Shown one piece after another: positions 12,040-25,551 of a stretch of 64,000 nt of DNA. Under the pieces are notes generated by a model. The model did not search any database. It saw only the letters and a list, made by a program, of their open reading frames with translations, and had not been told where the DNA came from. Source of the stretch: Branchiostoma belcheri. Taxonomy: Eukaryota > Chordata > Leptocardii > Amphioxiformes > Branchiostomatidae. Both the position numbers and the translations under genes were made by a program. Position 1 is the first letter of the stretch, and each line of letters begins with the position of its first letter. Where the stretch lies: contig NW_017802780.1 in the NCBI RefSeq assembly GCF_001625305.1, positions 45,970 through 109,969 on the forward strand, given 5' to 3'.

Positions 12040-15000
12040 GAATACCTAAACGTTAAGCAAGGTAACACCCTGGGCCCCATCAAGACTTTTTAGAACACAA
12101 TTCAGGCTGGGTCCTTGACAATCATAAGCCTTATGCAGTGCCGCCAACCGCCCGTACCGCTCGCGTGCTGGCGGGGCGCATCTCTATGTAGTGCCGACTA
12201 CCACCAGAGCCGCTCGCGCGCCGGCACACAATAGGGAGCTGTATAGAAATGATCTGATAAGGTCAAACTATTGAACAGTCTTGGGCCCTTGCCGTCTTGT
12301 CAGACGGTCTACAGCTTCAGTTACTCTCTACGGGTCTGGCCGGGCAGCGCCTCTCATGGCTGGTACAGCCGATTCTGGCCCTGCAGGCTCTGCCGCAGAA
12401 TCGGCAACAGTACTCCCGTGTGGTGCTCTTCTCTATAGGTCCTTTTCGCCTGCTCCTAGCTTCTCCTTTCTTGCTCTCTCTAGCAGCTTTGAACAGTCCT
12501 GTCCCTTTGTGTATCGCTGCTCTCCACTTACTTCTGTCGCTTGCTGCCTTCTCCCAAGATTCAATGGAGAAGTCTTGGAGAGTAGCTTTGCACAAATCCT
12601 TAAACCTGAGCTTAGGCCTTCCCCTTGGTCGACTCCCTTGAGAGAGTTCGCCGTACAGTATTTTCTTGGGAAGCCTGTTGTCGTCCATCCTGGCCACGTG
12701 GCCTAGCCAGCGCAACCTGTTTCGCCGCAGGATCTCAAACAAGGACAGTGATCCTGCTTGCTGGAGAACTAGCTCATTTGTGATTTTGTCCTGCCATTTT
12801 ATGTTTAAGATCTTCCGCAAGCAGCGTAGGTGGAAACTGTTGAGTCTTTTTTCTTGTCGCGAGTACACTGTCCAAGCTTCGCTGCCATATAGTAGAGTCG
12901 ACAGTACACATGTGTTGTAGACCAGTACTTTTGTCTTTTTTGTCAGTTTTTGATTTTCCCACACTCTTTTACTTAGTTTTCCAAAAGAAGCAGCAGCTCT
13001 GCCGATCCTTACATTTATTTCCTCGTCCAAAGAGTGGGTACTTGTCATCACTGATCCCAGGTAAGTGAACCTGTCAACTGTTCGGAGGGGATTTCCGTGC
13101 AGTGTAATCAAAGGTGGGACGGGAGTACCTTGCCCCATTACCTCCGTTTTCTTGACACTGATGGTAAGGCAAAAAAGGTCACAGGCCCGGGCCAAGCTGT
13201 CCAACAGTCCCTGCAGAGCAGACTCCTTATGAGCTGTGAGTGCTGCATCATCAGCGAAAAGGAGCTCTCTGCACAACGACTCAACGGTTTTGCTTCTTGC
13301 CCTGAGTCTTGCCAGGTTGAACAGTGAGCCGTCTGTGCGTGACCTTATGTACACACCATCCTGGTTTCCCTTAAAGGCGTAACGGAGGAGTACAGCAAAG
13401 TAAATGCTGAAGAGGGTCGGCGCCATCACGCACCCTTGCTTGACTCCGTTCTTGATGTCAAAGGAGTCAGATGTTGCACCATCGAACTGGACACAGGCTT
13501 TCATGTCCTCGTGGAAAGAGACGACCAATCGTAGGAGTTTGGGTGGACATCCCACGCTCTTGAGTACTTTGTAGAGGGCAGGTCTACACACCGTGTCGAA
13601 AGCCTTGGTCAGGTCGACGAAGGCGATGTAGAGAGGCATACACTGCTCCCTACACTTCTCCTGCAGTTGTCGCAAGGTGAAGATCATGTCCGTGGTGGAC
13701 CGTCCTGCTCTAAAACCACACTGGGATTCCGGTAGCACCCGTTCTGCTAGCGTCTGTAGGCGCTTGCGTACTATACGTGCAATAGCTTTGCCAGTAATGC
13801 TCAGCAGTGAAATCCCTCTGAAGTTGTTACAGTCCCCTCGGTCACCTTTGTTCTTATAGAGGGTCACGATCTTGGCATTGCACATTTCATTTGGGACTTT
13901 GCCTTCCTCCCAACACTGTCGGAGAAGTTTGTACAAGTAGGGCAGTATGACTTCTCTGTTCTCCTTCAGGACCTCTGCCGGTATGCCATCCTGACCAGGT
14001 GCCTTGCCACTGGGTAGAGCACTCAGAGCTTCTAGAAGTTCACTCTCCTCAGGCATGGCATCTAACTCTGCTAGTTCTGGGTATGCTGGTAGGACCTCCT
14101 CCAGTCTAGGTTTCTCAGCTATTTCCTTTGAGTACAACTCAGAGTAGTGTTCGACCCATCTGTCTAGTTGTTTTGTTTTGTCTGTAATTGCTTCTCCCTC
14201 CTTCGTCTTAAGAGGCGCTGTTTTTGAGACTCTAGGTCCAAGAGCTACTTTCATGAGGCTGTACATCGTGCCTGCGTCTCCCACATCAGAAGCAGTTTGG
14301 ATGGATGTGCATAACTCTGTCCAGTACTGGTTTGCACACCTCCTAGCTTCCCTCTGTGCTTCTGATCTTGCATGTCGGAGGCGATCCAGTGTTGCTTGCG
14401 ATGGGTTTGTTTTGTGTTCAAGCATTGCAGACTTTTTGGCGTCAAGTAAGGGCATGAGAAGACCAGCGTACGCCTCAACCCAGTCCTTGCCCTCGTGTCG
14501 TTTAACACCACAACTGGCAACTGCGCTGTCGTATATGCTCTTACTCAGTGTATGCCATACTTGGTCCACTGTGCCGCCAGCCGCACACTCTTGCATCCTG
14601 CGAGAAAACTCCCTGGAGAAGATTTCCTTGCTCTCTGGCTCCCTGGCCACCTTGGCGTTGACTCTGGGCCTGGCCTCAGGTCTCCGCCTATGGATGCGCT
14701 TGTGTGTGACCTCCACTCTACTGGCTACCAGTGAGTGATCACTGTCACAGTCCGCACTGTGGAAGGAGCGGGTTACCTTCACATTGTTCAGATGTTGCTT
14801 GCGGGTGATTACCAGGTCTAGTTGATGCCAGTGCTTGGACCTTGGGTGGCACCATGACACTCTCCGGCATTCTTTCACTCCAAACATCGTGTTGGTAATG
14901 ACGAGATTCCTCTCTGAGCAAAACTCCAGAAGCCTCTGTCCGTTCTCGTTCATCTTCCCAACACCGAAGTGACCGAGTGATGTAGGCCAGATGTCGTGGT

Positions 15001-16098
15001 CTCTGCCTACCCGTGCATTAAAGTCACCCAAAAGGTACAGCTGCTCTCCATGTGGGATCGAACTGAAAAGCCTGTCCAAGCATTCCATAGAAGCTATCTT
15101 TCAGTTCCATAGATGCAGCTAAGGTTGGTGCATATGCATTAATGAGGTTGACGTAGCCTCCAGCCGTATTGAGCCTCATCAACATTAGGCGTTCCGAGAT
15201 TCCAACAGGTGAAGTTATGGATTGAAGAAGGGTATTTTTTACAGCAAAGCCTACACCATGCCACCGCGGTTGATCTGCTTCCAAACCCCTCCAGTAGAAA
15301 GTAAAGTTTGCCTCCCTTAAACACCCACTCCCAGCTATCCTTGTTTCTTGGAGAGCCACAATATCCATTTGTAGTTTCTGAAGTCAATAAGTGCAGTCTT
15401 TCTCAATTCCCCGTGTCTTATATCTACATTGTCAAATCCAGGTAACATAGTTCTCACATTCCATGTCCCAACACGTAAGTACTTCTTTCTGTTTTTAGTA
15501 TCGGGTACAGCATTACATCTGCCCTTCGACTTTTGGTCTATCCTCACGCACCCTATAAGGATAGCAGATGTGGCGGGTCGACACCTTACTGGCCTGGGGC
15601 TGCCAGGCTTTGGCGGGCGGTAGTCGCATCCTATGCAGCTAAACAGCCGCTCCCACCGTCAGAAAGCGGCCCGTGGCGTCCTCCCATACGCCAATTTAGG
15701 AGAACTTATAACCCGTAGACTGCCCTTTCCCGCTGAGATTAACGGACCTCTGCTGTGCCGGGGCGTACTTGGAAACGATGCCTTGCCCAAAGCGCACCGT
15801 CTCCCTCTCGACTCTAAGAACCTGCTCCGAAGGAGAGACGAGGTCTATACGTCCGAAGCATCCCTAGAGCTGCAGGGGATGCCAGAAGATGGCTGTGGAT
15901 CACTCCGCACCAACGACTGCCTGCGGGTCCCTCCCTCCGTTGTGTACTGCCTTTGGTCTGACCTCTCACCTGTAGCCTGCCCGGCATGGTTGAACCTGCC
16001 GGAGATTGTGAGTCCCCGCCGGTATAGCCCACAGGGTCATTGGGGTTCTCAAGCCTCCCCACCACGACAAGGTTGCAGTACAGGGGGAAGTACAAGTC
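12040..16098 (-). mobile_element. APE-type non-LTR retrotransposon (LINE), approximate span
   Basis: The coding part is 12317-15547. The flanks 12040-12316 (3' UTR side) and 15548-16098 (GC-rich 5' leader side) carry no other feature and are assigned to the element by position. The right limit is set by the start of the duplicated block near 16100, whose second copy at 18780 lacks the LINE. I could not identify a target-site duplication. Confidence 0.6.
12317..15547 (-). CDS. LINE ORF: APE endonuclease plus reverse transcriptase, two frameshifts in the endonuclease part
   Basis: The main open frame 12317-15088 codes 923 residues. It opens within the endonuclease (GDFNARVG, later DSDHSLV). 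RT motifs follow: FVDLTKAFDTV (motif A), GVKQGCVMAPTLF (motif B), LLFADDAAL (motif C, both aspartates kept), then FTYLGSVM. C-terminal blocks are RLRWLGHVARMDDNRLPK and a CRFCGR...H..RC zinc-finger-like end. The N-terminal endonuclease parts lie in two other frames: LQETRI at 15024-15368 and GTWNVRTM at 15335-15547. One shift lies near 15090 and one near 15370. RT is therefore intact and endonuclease is broken, unless these are assembly errors. It resembles the craniofacial-development-protein-2-like LINEs (RTE/I side); clade not determined. Confidence 0.88.
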
Positions 16099-16099
16099 T

Positions 16100-17872
16100 T
16101 ATATATTCTTGTATATCTATATTTTTTGCATGTTAGCATGACTGTTGTCATGCCAGCATGCAACGGCTAAAACAGAGACCAGCCCCTGAGTTTGGCTCGG
16201 GACAACAAGTACGCTGTGGATGAGACAAAGGCAGTTTGTTGGCCCTGGCGCCAGAGAACTAGCCTGTATATAATGTGTTTTTGTCCTTCCCAGCTAATGT
16301 TCTGATTATGATCTGCTCGCACCACGCCGTATTCAACCAAATACAATAGTGGATTTAGCGTGGCTAACTCTCTTATTCTGCCATACTGACTCCGAATGGT
16401 ACGATAATATCTGAGCATCCATCCTTTTCAAATCTGGCAAAGTTGACATTTCACAATCGTAGGTCATGACGGTGTTGCAGACAAACATCGCGTCGCTTGC
16501 GTGTGAACTGAGTGAGGGAGAACGCGGGTAAACGCGGTCAAATCGGACGCTTGATTGGTATCCTTCACCTTAAAGCCTCGGTCAACCCGCCGTGCGTGCT
16601 TTTTGTCCGTACGTTTTTTGGTAGGCTACATCTGCTACGTTTTTTCTGAAAACGTGGGGAAGGAGTGGCATCGATGCAAGTCACTCGCACGTCACTCGCA
16701 CGGTTTCGCAAGGTGTAAGAGTGTGGTCTGCACGCCACGTCTGACTGTGAGCGGTTGCGTGCATCGTACGTTGCGCAAGTGGTAAGTGAGTTGTACGTGC
16801 TTACAACGTACGATCTTTGTGCGATTGCAACTTTACCGTAAGGAGGCCGTACTCACACACACATGCGTCTTTCGTACGGTACGTACGTAGAACGTGCGTC
16901 GCCCGTACTCGCACGCACGGGTGGTGAATCCGTAGACCGCACACAGAAAAAAGTTTTACATGCACTTAAAGTTTTACAGCGTGTCTGCGCGCTCCCAAAT
17001 CCGTAGGATTCCGTACGGAAGCGGTACTCACCACGCACGGATGCCCTGCGTTTGCCCACGTTTTTGCACATAGACAGCACGCAGAAGCACGTACGGCGGG
17101 TTGTGACCGAAGCTTTATATACCTGCTGTCTCTGTTTTGCCTGTGCGTGATGATAGCCCGTGCAATGTCGTCAAAGATTAGCAAGTAAAACCCTCGTCTC
17201 TCCCCCAATTAATTTCTTAAAAATTCCTTGCTGTCTTAAACAGCAAACACCGTCCTTATTTAAAGTCACTTTTGAAAGGGCTGATTAGAAACAAAGTTAA
17301 TAGCTAATTGTAATAGCCACTCTAATCGAGTGTGGTGCCAGGGTACTGCTCCTGTGTATAGCTACGTAATTTCTTGCACGTCAAACTATAGTACGTAATT
17401 CAATTGGGACAGCCAACATTATGTCGCTGTGTTGCAAACTGGGCAAAAAAATCTATTGCTATGAAGGCTAATTCTAAAATATTGATGAGCAGCCATTTCG
17501 CATTTTAATGCCCCCCATTACCTTTCACCTTGTCGTTTTAATGACTTTAAATGCCCCATATATTGCTCCACCAGATGAATAGTCCACAAACTATCCAAGC
17601 AGAGATTGGGAGGGGGGTAAACAATCGTCTGACTTTAGTTCTAAACTGGTCATTCAAGCAGAATTAAACTGTCAAAAAATGACAAATATCTGGTGGTCTT
17701 TACAGTACTTAGTAATTAAGCATCTAATCTTACGATTTAGAAGGAACGTCAAAATGCAACTTTCAGTCATTCTTACCATGCATAGATGGGCCCATTGTGA
17801 CGGTATAGTGTTGTAAAATATAGTGTGTCCACAACAAGTCAAATAACGACATACCGAGTGATGTTTCATTCG
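16100..17872. repeat. Long direct duplication, copy 1
   Basis: Nearly the same sequence as 18780-20492, in the same orientation, about 2.67 kb apart. It runs from GCATGACTGTTGTCATGCCA (16137) to GAGTGATGTTTCATT (about 17870). Differences are small indels, notably near 16635-16680 and 17355-17430. No gene inside. Confidence 0.9.
16570..17125. repeat. GTACG-rich foldback (long imperfect inverted repeat)
   Basis: The left arm from about 16573 (GCCTCGGTCAACCCGCCGT) is matched in reverse by the right arm ending near 17113 (ACGGCGGGTTGTGACCGAAGC). Both arms are full of CGTACG and CGCACG motifs. It lies within both copies of the duplication (second copy about 19246-19750). It could be a foldback transposon; no transposase and no clear target duplication seen. 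Confidence 0.6.
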
Positions 17873-18779
17873 TTTTAAGTGAAGCACTGTCCTAAAAATT
17901 TCAATATCGTCAATCAAAAGGCTGATTGAAATCAGTGTCAGTTCAATGTCCAATACGGTCACATACGTGACGAGGTGTGTTTGCAATGGGCGTCATTATC
18001 AACGAGAAAAAAAGTCATATTTGACAGGTTTGAGATTAAGAATTACCCGCACCACCAGATCCGTTGTTATGCAGCATATTTATGTTGCTCTAATGACCAT
18101 TTTTGCCCTTTCACACCGCTCAATAGGAAGTTGAGAGATAATTTTTCTATTGAACCTTTTTTCTTGTCCCAGCTGACCATCCTTAATTTCATTTTGCCTG
18201 ATTTCTTCCAAGCTAAGCTAGAACAATAACAAGAAAGGTGGCCACTCCCTTGCCTTACTTAATTTAACGGAGTAATCTAAAGATGCTAATGATCATACTT
18301 TAAAATATAAAGTACATGTACCTTTACCTCATATGCATAACTACTAAACACAGTTCCGTTGGCGCTCACCCCCCCTTCTGCCGTAAAAAAAGGCTTACAG
18401 TAACTCCAAGTAATTTAGACCGATAAAGTATGTACTAATGAACTCCATTTATAAGAAAGACACGGCAAGAATAGCATATGTGACCAAACAGTGAGACCAC
18501 AAAATGTCCCCTGCGTATGGGCCCTGTACGGGGACAAGCCCTATGGCAGGTGTCGAAGTGCAAAGTTGGCAACATCTCATCAACCGTTTAGATTTGAGAG
18601 GATATTTGGCCATGTTTTATATATTGTCTAGTTTTGTCGTGTGAATGAAAAGAAATTCAAGGTCAAGGTCGATTAAATCCTGTACATTCTGACAACCTCT
18701 CCACATAGTCCGAATTTTAGATGTTCCCTGAGTGGTCTTCTTGGGAATGCTTGCTTGTACGCACGTAACAAATCTAATT
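17873..18779. other. Spacer between the two duplicated blocks, no gene
   Basis: AT-rich sequence with no motif-bearing ORF and no match to other parts of the window. Confidence 0.5.
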
Positions 18780-20492
18780 CTTATATATATATATTTTTGT
18801 TTGCATTTTAGCATGACTGTTGTCATGCCAGCATGCAACGGCTTAAACAGAGACCAGCCCCTGAGTTTGGCTCGGGACAACAAGTACGCTGTGGATGAGA
18901 CAAAGGCAGTTTGTTGGCCCTGGCGCCAGAGAACTAGCCTGTATATAATGTGTTTTTGTCCTTCCCAGCTAATGTTCTGATTATGATCTGCTCGCACCAC
19001 GCCGCATTTAACCAAATACAATAGTGGATTTAGCGTGGCTAACTCTCTTATTCTGCCATACTGACTCCGAATGGTACGATAATATCTGAGCATCCATCCT
19101 TTTCAAATCTGGCAAAGTTGACATTTCACAATCGTAGGTCATGACGGTGTTGCAGACAAACATCGCGTCGCTTGCGTGTGAACTGAGTGAGGGAGAACGC
19201 GGGTAAACGCGGTCAAATCGGACGCTTGATTGGTATCCTTCACCTTAAAGCCTCGGTCAACCCGCCGTGCGTGCTTTTTGTCCGTACGTTTTTTGGCAGG
19301 CTACGTTTTTTCTGCAAGTCACTCGCACGTCACTCACACGGTTTCGCAAGGTGTTAGAGTTTGGTCTGCACGCCACGTCTGACTGTGAGCGGTTGCGTGC
19401 ATCGTACGTTGCGCAAGTGGTAAGTGAGTTGAACGTGCTTACAACGTACGATCTCTGTGCGATTGCGACTTTACCGTAAGGAGGCCGTACTCACACACAC
19501 ATGCGTCTTTCGTATGGTACGTACGGAGAACGCGCGTCGCCTGTACTCGCACGTACGGGTGGTGAATCCGTAGACCGCACACAGAAAAAAAGTTTTACAT
19601 GCACTTAAAGTTCTACAGCGTGTCTGCGTGCTCCCAAATCCGTAGGATTCCGCACGGAAGCGGTACTCACCACGCACGGATGCCCTGCGTTTGCCCACGT
19701 TTTTGCACGTAGCACGCAGAAGCACGTACGTCGGGTTGTGACCGAAGCTTTATATACCTGCTGTCTCTGTTTTGCCTGTGCGTGATGATAGCCCGTGCAA
19801 TGTCGTCAAAGAATAGCAAGTAAAACCCTCGTCTCTCCTCTAATTAATTTCTTAAAAATTCCCCTGCTGTCTTAAAAAGCAAACACCGTCCTTATTTAAA
19901 GTCACTTTTAAAAGGGCTGATTGGATACAAAGTCAATAGCTAATTGTAATAGCCACTCCGATGTATTGTGGTGCCAGGGTACTGCTCCTGTGCAATCTGT
20001 GTTGCAAACTGGGCAAAATATCTATTGCTATGAAGGCTAGTTCTAAAATATTGATTAGCAGCCATTTTGCATTTTAATGCCCCCCATTACCTTTCACCTT
20101 GTCGTTTTAATGACTTTAAATAAATGCCCCATATATTGCTCCACCAGATAAATAGTCCACAAACTATCCAAGCAGAGATTGGGAGGGGGGTAAACAATCC
20201 TCTGACTTTAATTCTAACCTGGTTTGTTATTCAAGCAAAATTAAACTGTCAAAAAATGACAAATATGCTNNNNNNNNNNNNNNNNNNNNNCTGGGGGGGG
20301 GGGTTCACAGAACTTAGTAATTAAGCATCTAATCTTAAGCTTACGATTTAGAAGGAACTTGAAAATGCAACTTTCAGTCATTCTTACCATGTATAGATGG
20401 GCCCATTGCGACGGTAGAGTGTTGTAAAATATAGTGTGTCCACAACAAGTCAAATAACGTAAGAAACTGCGAAATACAGAGTGATGTTTCAT
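18780..20492. repeat. Long direct duplication, copy 2
   Basis: Partner of 16100-17872, with the same internal order, including the foldback. It is not followed or preceded by a LINE. An assembly gap (N) lies at about 20270-20290, next to a G run. Confidence 0.9.
20270..20290. other. Assembly gap (N run)
   Basis: Run of about 20 N. It follows AAATATGCT and precedes a G tract. True length unknown. Confidence 0.99.
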
Positions 20493-20729
20493 TTACAACA
20501 ACAAGAACAACAACCTAAGATGTTCTAAAATTAATTTCTACGACTGTCCGTAAACACGAACAAAGAAACGAACAGACCACCGCACAGACTACTACTTTTG
20601 CCCCCCCCCCAAAAAAAAACTGACACCGGGATGTACGATGATATATTGGCAACCATCAATATCTACCCTGTCAAAATTTACCATTCACAATGATTGGTCA
20701 TCAGGTGTTGTACAGACAGAGAGACAGAC

Positions 20730-20734
20730 AGGTA

Positions 20735-20781
<47 letters not shown>

Positions 20782-20897
20782 ACACACACGCATACACACA
20801 CACACACACACACAGGCACACACGCACAAACACTCAAACACACACAAACACACACACACACATACAAACACTCAGACACACACAAACACACACACAA

Positions 20898-20935
<38 letters not shown>

Positions 20936-21005
20936 ACACACACAAACACACACACACACACACACACATAAGCACACACACACACACACACACAAACAGA
21001 CACGG

Positions 21006-21039
<34 letters not shown>

Positions 21040-21045
21040 ACACGG

Positions 21046-21079
<34 letters not shown>

Positions 21080-21115
21080 ACATACACACACACATAAAAA
21101 CACACAGACACGTTT
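20730..21115. repeat. (CA)n-rich satellite, about 385 bp
   Basis: Almost pure CACACA interrupted by CAGACA, CAAACA and CACGGGCACA variants. Both strands are open in several frames (Thr/His on one, Val/Cys on the other) purely because of base composition, so those ORFs are not genes. Confidence 0.95.
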
Positions 21116-24100
21116 TTGTCCCTAGATGACCTTTTTTCACAAAGCGTTTCGTATAATTACGTTGTACATACACCACTTTGCCTTTGTCTATTCACAATCG
21201 TTAATTTACTGTGACTAACTGGCGTGACTAACGCTGTAGTGACGCAGGATGGTGCGATAATATCTTGGCAACTTATCAATCTCAAATACGTCAACATTAA
21301 CATGATCATTGGGCGTGACGATGTTGCAGACAGATATCGTCTCAAATGGGCACCAATGACACTTGAGTAGTTTGAATAGACACCTTAATGACGACGCACT
21401 TTATGACACAAAGGTATAACACAAGTTTGTGTCATAATATATGACATCTAAGCATTTCGCATTGTCGCTCACAAACCGTAGGCCTACTGGTGTATGTTTG
21501 TATATAACTTAAAACGCCGATCATAGGCCCTGTACAACACATCAAGTGGTATGATCCATCACATTTGACCAATCACAAACGTAACTTGCAATGACGTTGA
21601 AGCTAGTCTAACACGTATGGTACATATATATATATATATACGGACATCCAGGGTATGTGGGAGAGTGGACAGCAAGTTGCCATAAACTGACTTCGCTTTG
21701 CCAACAACACTGAACATACCTGTAAGTACCTGTCATTATATTTTTAACGTTATTGCACCTGCAATATCAATTATCTAATGCGTCTTAGAATATACATTAT
21801 CAAAAAAATTTCGGTATTCTTTTTACCACTGAAAATGCAAAAAATGATAAATTTTCCGTATAAACTTTTGGAGGTGAGCAAACGGGAATTTGGTGCTTTT
21901 GCTTTTTTAAAAGCCTCGCTCAGACTGTTATATAGTTTTCATAAAGTTTTACTGCATTTGGGACCTATCTTAAGGCTTTTCCAACAAAGAAATTACATGT
22001 CTTGTCATGCCGGCCGGACAGTGAAAATATGAAATCTGCCCCTACCAAGCCGAACGCTTGTTATATCCCCCCGTTCGTGACGTCGAGATTTCTTGTCAAT
22101 TGTGATTTAGATTAAGTCTTGATATTCGTAGAAGTTCATTTTCAAAAGCATCGAATAGATCATTTGACTTTTCTCCGTGAGTTATCCATGATAGAACATT
22201 CCGACAGTTTTCGAAATCAAGGTGACGGCTCTGGGTTTAGCTTCGGTCCTGATTGCGCCGGCGCCCGTCGGGGATGTAGCCTCGGTCGGACTCAGGAGTC
22301 GGGCGGGCATCGGCTGTCGTGATCACAATTAAAACTTTCCTTCAGTAGTAATTTGTTACAAATTTTGTCACCCTCTTTGGTCGGTCTCCGGCAGGCACCC
22401 GGTAGGTACCCGTCAGATTCTCTGACGATGTCTTGTACTGACCTATACGTAATGCAGAATTTACGCTTTTGTTGTGATCGTCTGAACTGTGACGTCTCAC
22501 ATTTTACCCTGGTGTACGAAGTACATGTACATACCTTTATTCTGTTCATCTGGTCTGTGACGTAACAAATGTGTCCCGGTGGACTGCCGGCAACCGGAGG
22601 GGTACCTCTCGGTGTTCTCACGGTGAGGTCACGGCGTGTTTTTGTCAGCGGGGCCCGGGTAGAATCTAAGCCAGAATTAAATTATTCTCGGGTCCCCACC
22701 GGGCCCCAAAATAGCCCGGTATAGCCGCAGTGTGTCCCGAGGCGCCACGTACGAGTCACGCCCGAAAGTGCCATAAAACAGCCCGGCAACTACCCGGCAG
22801 GGCCCCTTTTTTCATAAGTCTGCCCCCTGACAAAACAGAGTTTAAACCGTCGGATTTTCAACTAATATGTTCTTGGTTTATCAAACCTTTACTGATAGCA
22901 CTAGTTAAGCGCTTGATAAGTTTAAAGGTAAGCTTTAAGACAATGGAAATTTACGAGGGAATCGTTCTATTTGTTAATTTTCTTTAGCCAAGAAAAATCG
23001 CGTGCTTGTTGGTCGGTTAAAACTCTCTCCCTGGCAAAGTTCCTCGGCGGTAAAACCGTCCGTCCGCGGCATTACTCGCGTCGTTCACCGAAACAAAATC
23101 AACGCCGCCGCCCCACAGGTCTGTGAATGAGACTAGTGCTCTCTATATAGCTAACGTTGCAGTAAGTGACTCTGGCGAGTTAAGCCTGTTAGAATAATTA
23201 TTTAGCTTGTTTAAAAAGACCTCTGGCAAAGCCCTTATTCCACCTTTATCGTAACGTTGTATGTACGTTAAGCATTATTGTATAGATCTCAGGTGTTTTT
23301 TTCGATCTTAGTTTATAAGATTGTGACTAAATATGACCACCCGCTATTACTGTCCTTCTTGCAATTACAACACTAACTGAAGATAGATTTTGTTTTGCAC
23401 TTTTTATACTTCTGTTGACACCCCGATGTTTTTTTTATAAGGACATGCCTCATTAGAGTTATATTACCGCTTACCGCTGTGACACCGGCCCCTTAACCGG
23501 GGTGGTCGTGGGGACGCTGGGCGCTCTGCCGTGAGCCAGTGCTTGGTAGTGATTGTGGTCGTTTCAAATATGGAAACGTGGGATTGAATAATTACTGCTT
23601 GCAGTCCTGTCAATCACCATGATTGACTGCACCTGGTACCAATTAGCGCGCATTACTGCACAGGAAGAGGCACGTCTTGGATATCCAATTGTGGCGGCAC
23701 AATACAGTTTTTGCCCTATGGGGATTTCTATAGTTAAGGACCCCAAAGTGACTCACTTGGACTCACTTAAATTATAGTAGGGTGCACAAGCAAGGTTCAG
23801 AATTTTGATATATTTAATTTCAGGGTATAGTGTACAAAATATGTGAAAAATGAGCTTAAGTTTGCCGGCGAGTTCTCTTCTCACGCCCTCTTTTATTAGC
23901 GCCACTGCGGAGGTCATGGAACTGCAACTGCAACAGTACTAGGCGGGACAAGTATCCAAGCGCAAATCTACGCCGACTGAACACGCACCATAATTCAACT
24001 TTTACAGTCTCAAAACTGACGTATTCCTCTAGCATTTACCACAGGTTCTATCTCGATGCCAAGCACAGAACAATCTCTGCACCTTTCTCTAGTATTGTGC

Positions 24101-25551
24101 AGCACTTCTTTGAACCCGTACTACTTTTGACTACGGGGTTCTCCCATAAATACTGTGTTGTTCGGCCTTGTCGCCGATCGCCGACAAGGCTGGATAGAGC
24201 ATGGTCTGGGTGCGTCTGTATTAGCAAGTGCCATTCCGGTCCACCCCTTGATGTTGTCGTCCCACCTTTTTCTCTGTTATTTATATGTGACTTATGTAAT
24301 GCTAGGCTTAAAAAAAAGCAATGGATGTCGCGTGTCTTTTGTGGTCTAACCACAAGCCAGACAATTTTTACGCTGTTAGGCGTATTCAAAACAAATAAAG
24401 ACTATCCTTTTTATTCCGTGCGTCGGCTGTCTCCTGTGTGACTTGCTGAAAGCAATGCCGTATCATGGCTATTTGTAACAAGGATACGAGTATGATCAGG
24501 TAGCCATGTTTCGTTTTTAAAAAAAGTTAGTTTTAGCAAATGCAGGGAAGAATCTAACTTAACACGAGACCAGAATAGTGCGTATTTGGGTGCTACGTAC
24601 TAAGCTACGTGCGACACGCGTCAGTGGCTGCGTTATTGCTTGACAAAACGTGGACAAAAACACACCGACCCTGTCCTCAGACAGATTTACCTTCCATTCA
24701 GTGTCATGAATGAATGAACTTTATTGCTTGACAGTTGTACATGGTACAATGTATGGCATCGATAACAATGTGATCAATACCGAATCAAGTCTATTCTAAG
24801 AGACTACTTTACTACAATGACGCCAGGTTTGGCAAACCAATGTCCTTGGGCAAACAGACCGCCATTGTCAAAAAGGCCTTCTGTTTCGTAATTTGCATAC
24901 TGACTTAGTCACACATTCATACAATCAAGTACTTGAAAAGAGACATTTAGCTACATCGTGGTCATTATTTAGTCGGCTGACTCAAAACACTTTTAGGAAT
25001 AGAACCCAACATTGCCATCCGACTTCCAAACGCCTTGCTCACGATATGCTTACCCAATATTGGTCTTGTCAAGGTCGAAAGGTCACGGTCGGCTATGTTA
25101 AAGGACTTTAAAAATGAAGACTTTAGACCCTGGGTACGGTTCAGTTATGAATAGATACCCCCCGCTATGGCTTTTTTTGCCGGGGCGTGCCCCGGCTTAG
25201 TGCCCGGTTTAATGGCACGGTGTTTGGTAGGTAGGTTCGATGGTTTAAAGCAATGCAGAAGCGATTTATACTGACTGCTATGCCATGCCATGTGGTTTTC
25301 GATAAATACAGCACTTAAATAAGATGACCTCACAATAAATTCACATTCATATTGTCATATACATACAAGTAGCGCATTGCATTAAGTCACTGCCATCACA
25401 TGAAAATTTCGTGTCTGCTCTTAAAACTAAAAAAAAAAAATATCATTTTCTTACTTTTGAATAAATTCTGTATATGTTGTTGACCTCTGACCCCGGATTG
25501 GCTCATACCATTCTAACCCGGGGGTGTTCTGCCTCTGCTTACCTATATAAG
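21116..25551. other. Gene-free stretch
   Basis: No coding exon recognised. 21240-21350 is a diverged relative of the start of the duplicated block (GATAATATCT...GCAAC, ACGATGTTGCAGACA); 20630-20700 is another. (TA)n at about 21624-21641. 22230-22800 is GC- and CpG-rich (CCGGGCCCC, GGGGCCCGGG) with no gene found. A short hairpin GCCTTGTCG...CGACAAGGC lies at about 24164-24189. TGAATGAATGAACTTTATTG near 24710 looks like a retroelement tail. An 8-bp inverted pair GCCGGGGC/GCCCCGGC lies near 25180. Confidence 0.5.

Noticed and set aside
14178..14738. 186-codon + strand ORF
   Set aside because: Shadow of the LINE ORF on the minus strand.
20730..21115. CRISPR-like regular array
   Set aside because: Simple microsatellite without distinct spacers, in a eukaryotic genome. 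The 26524-26755 array was rejected for the same reason: its units are contiguous with no spacers.
20638..21176. Long ORFs on both strands in the CA satellite (up to 163 codons)
   Set aside because: Open only because CACACA repeats lack stops; no motif and all frames are open.
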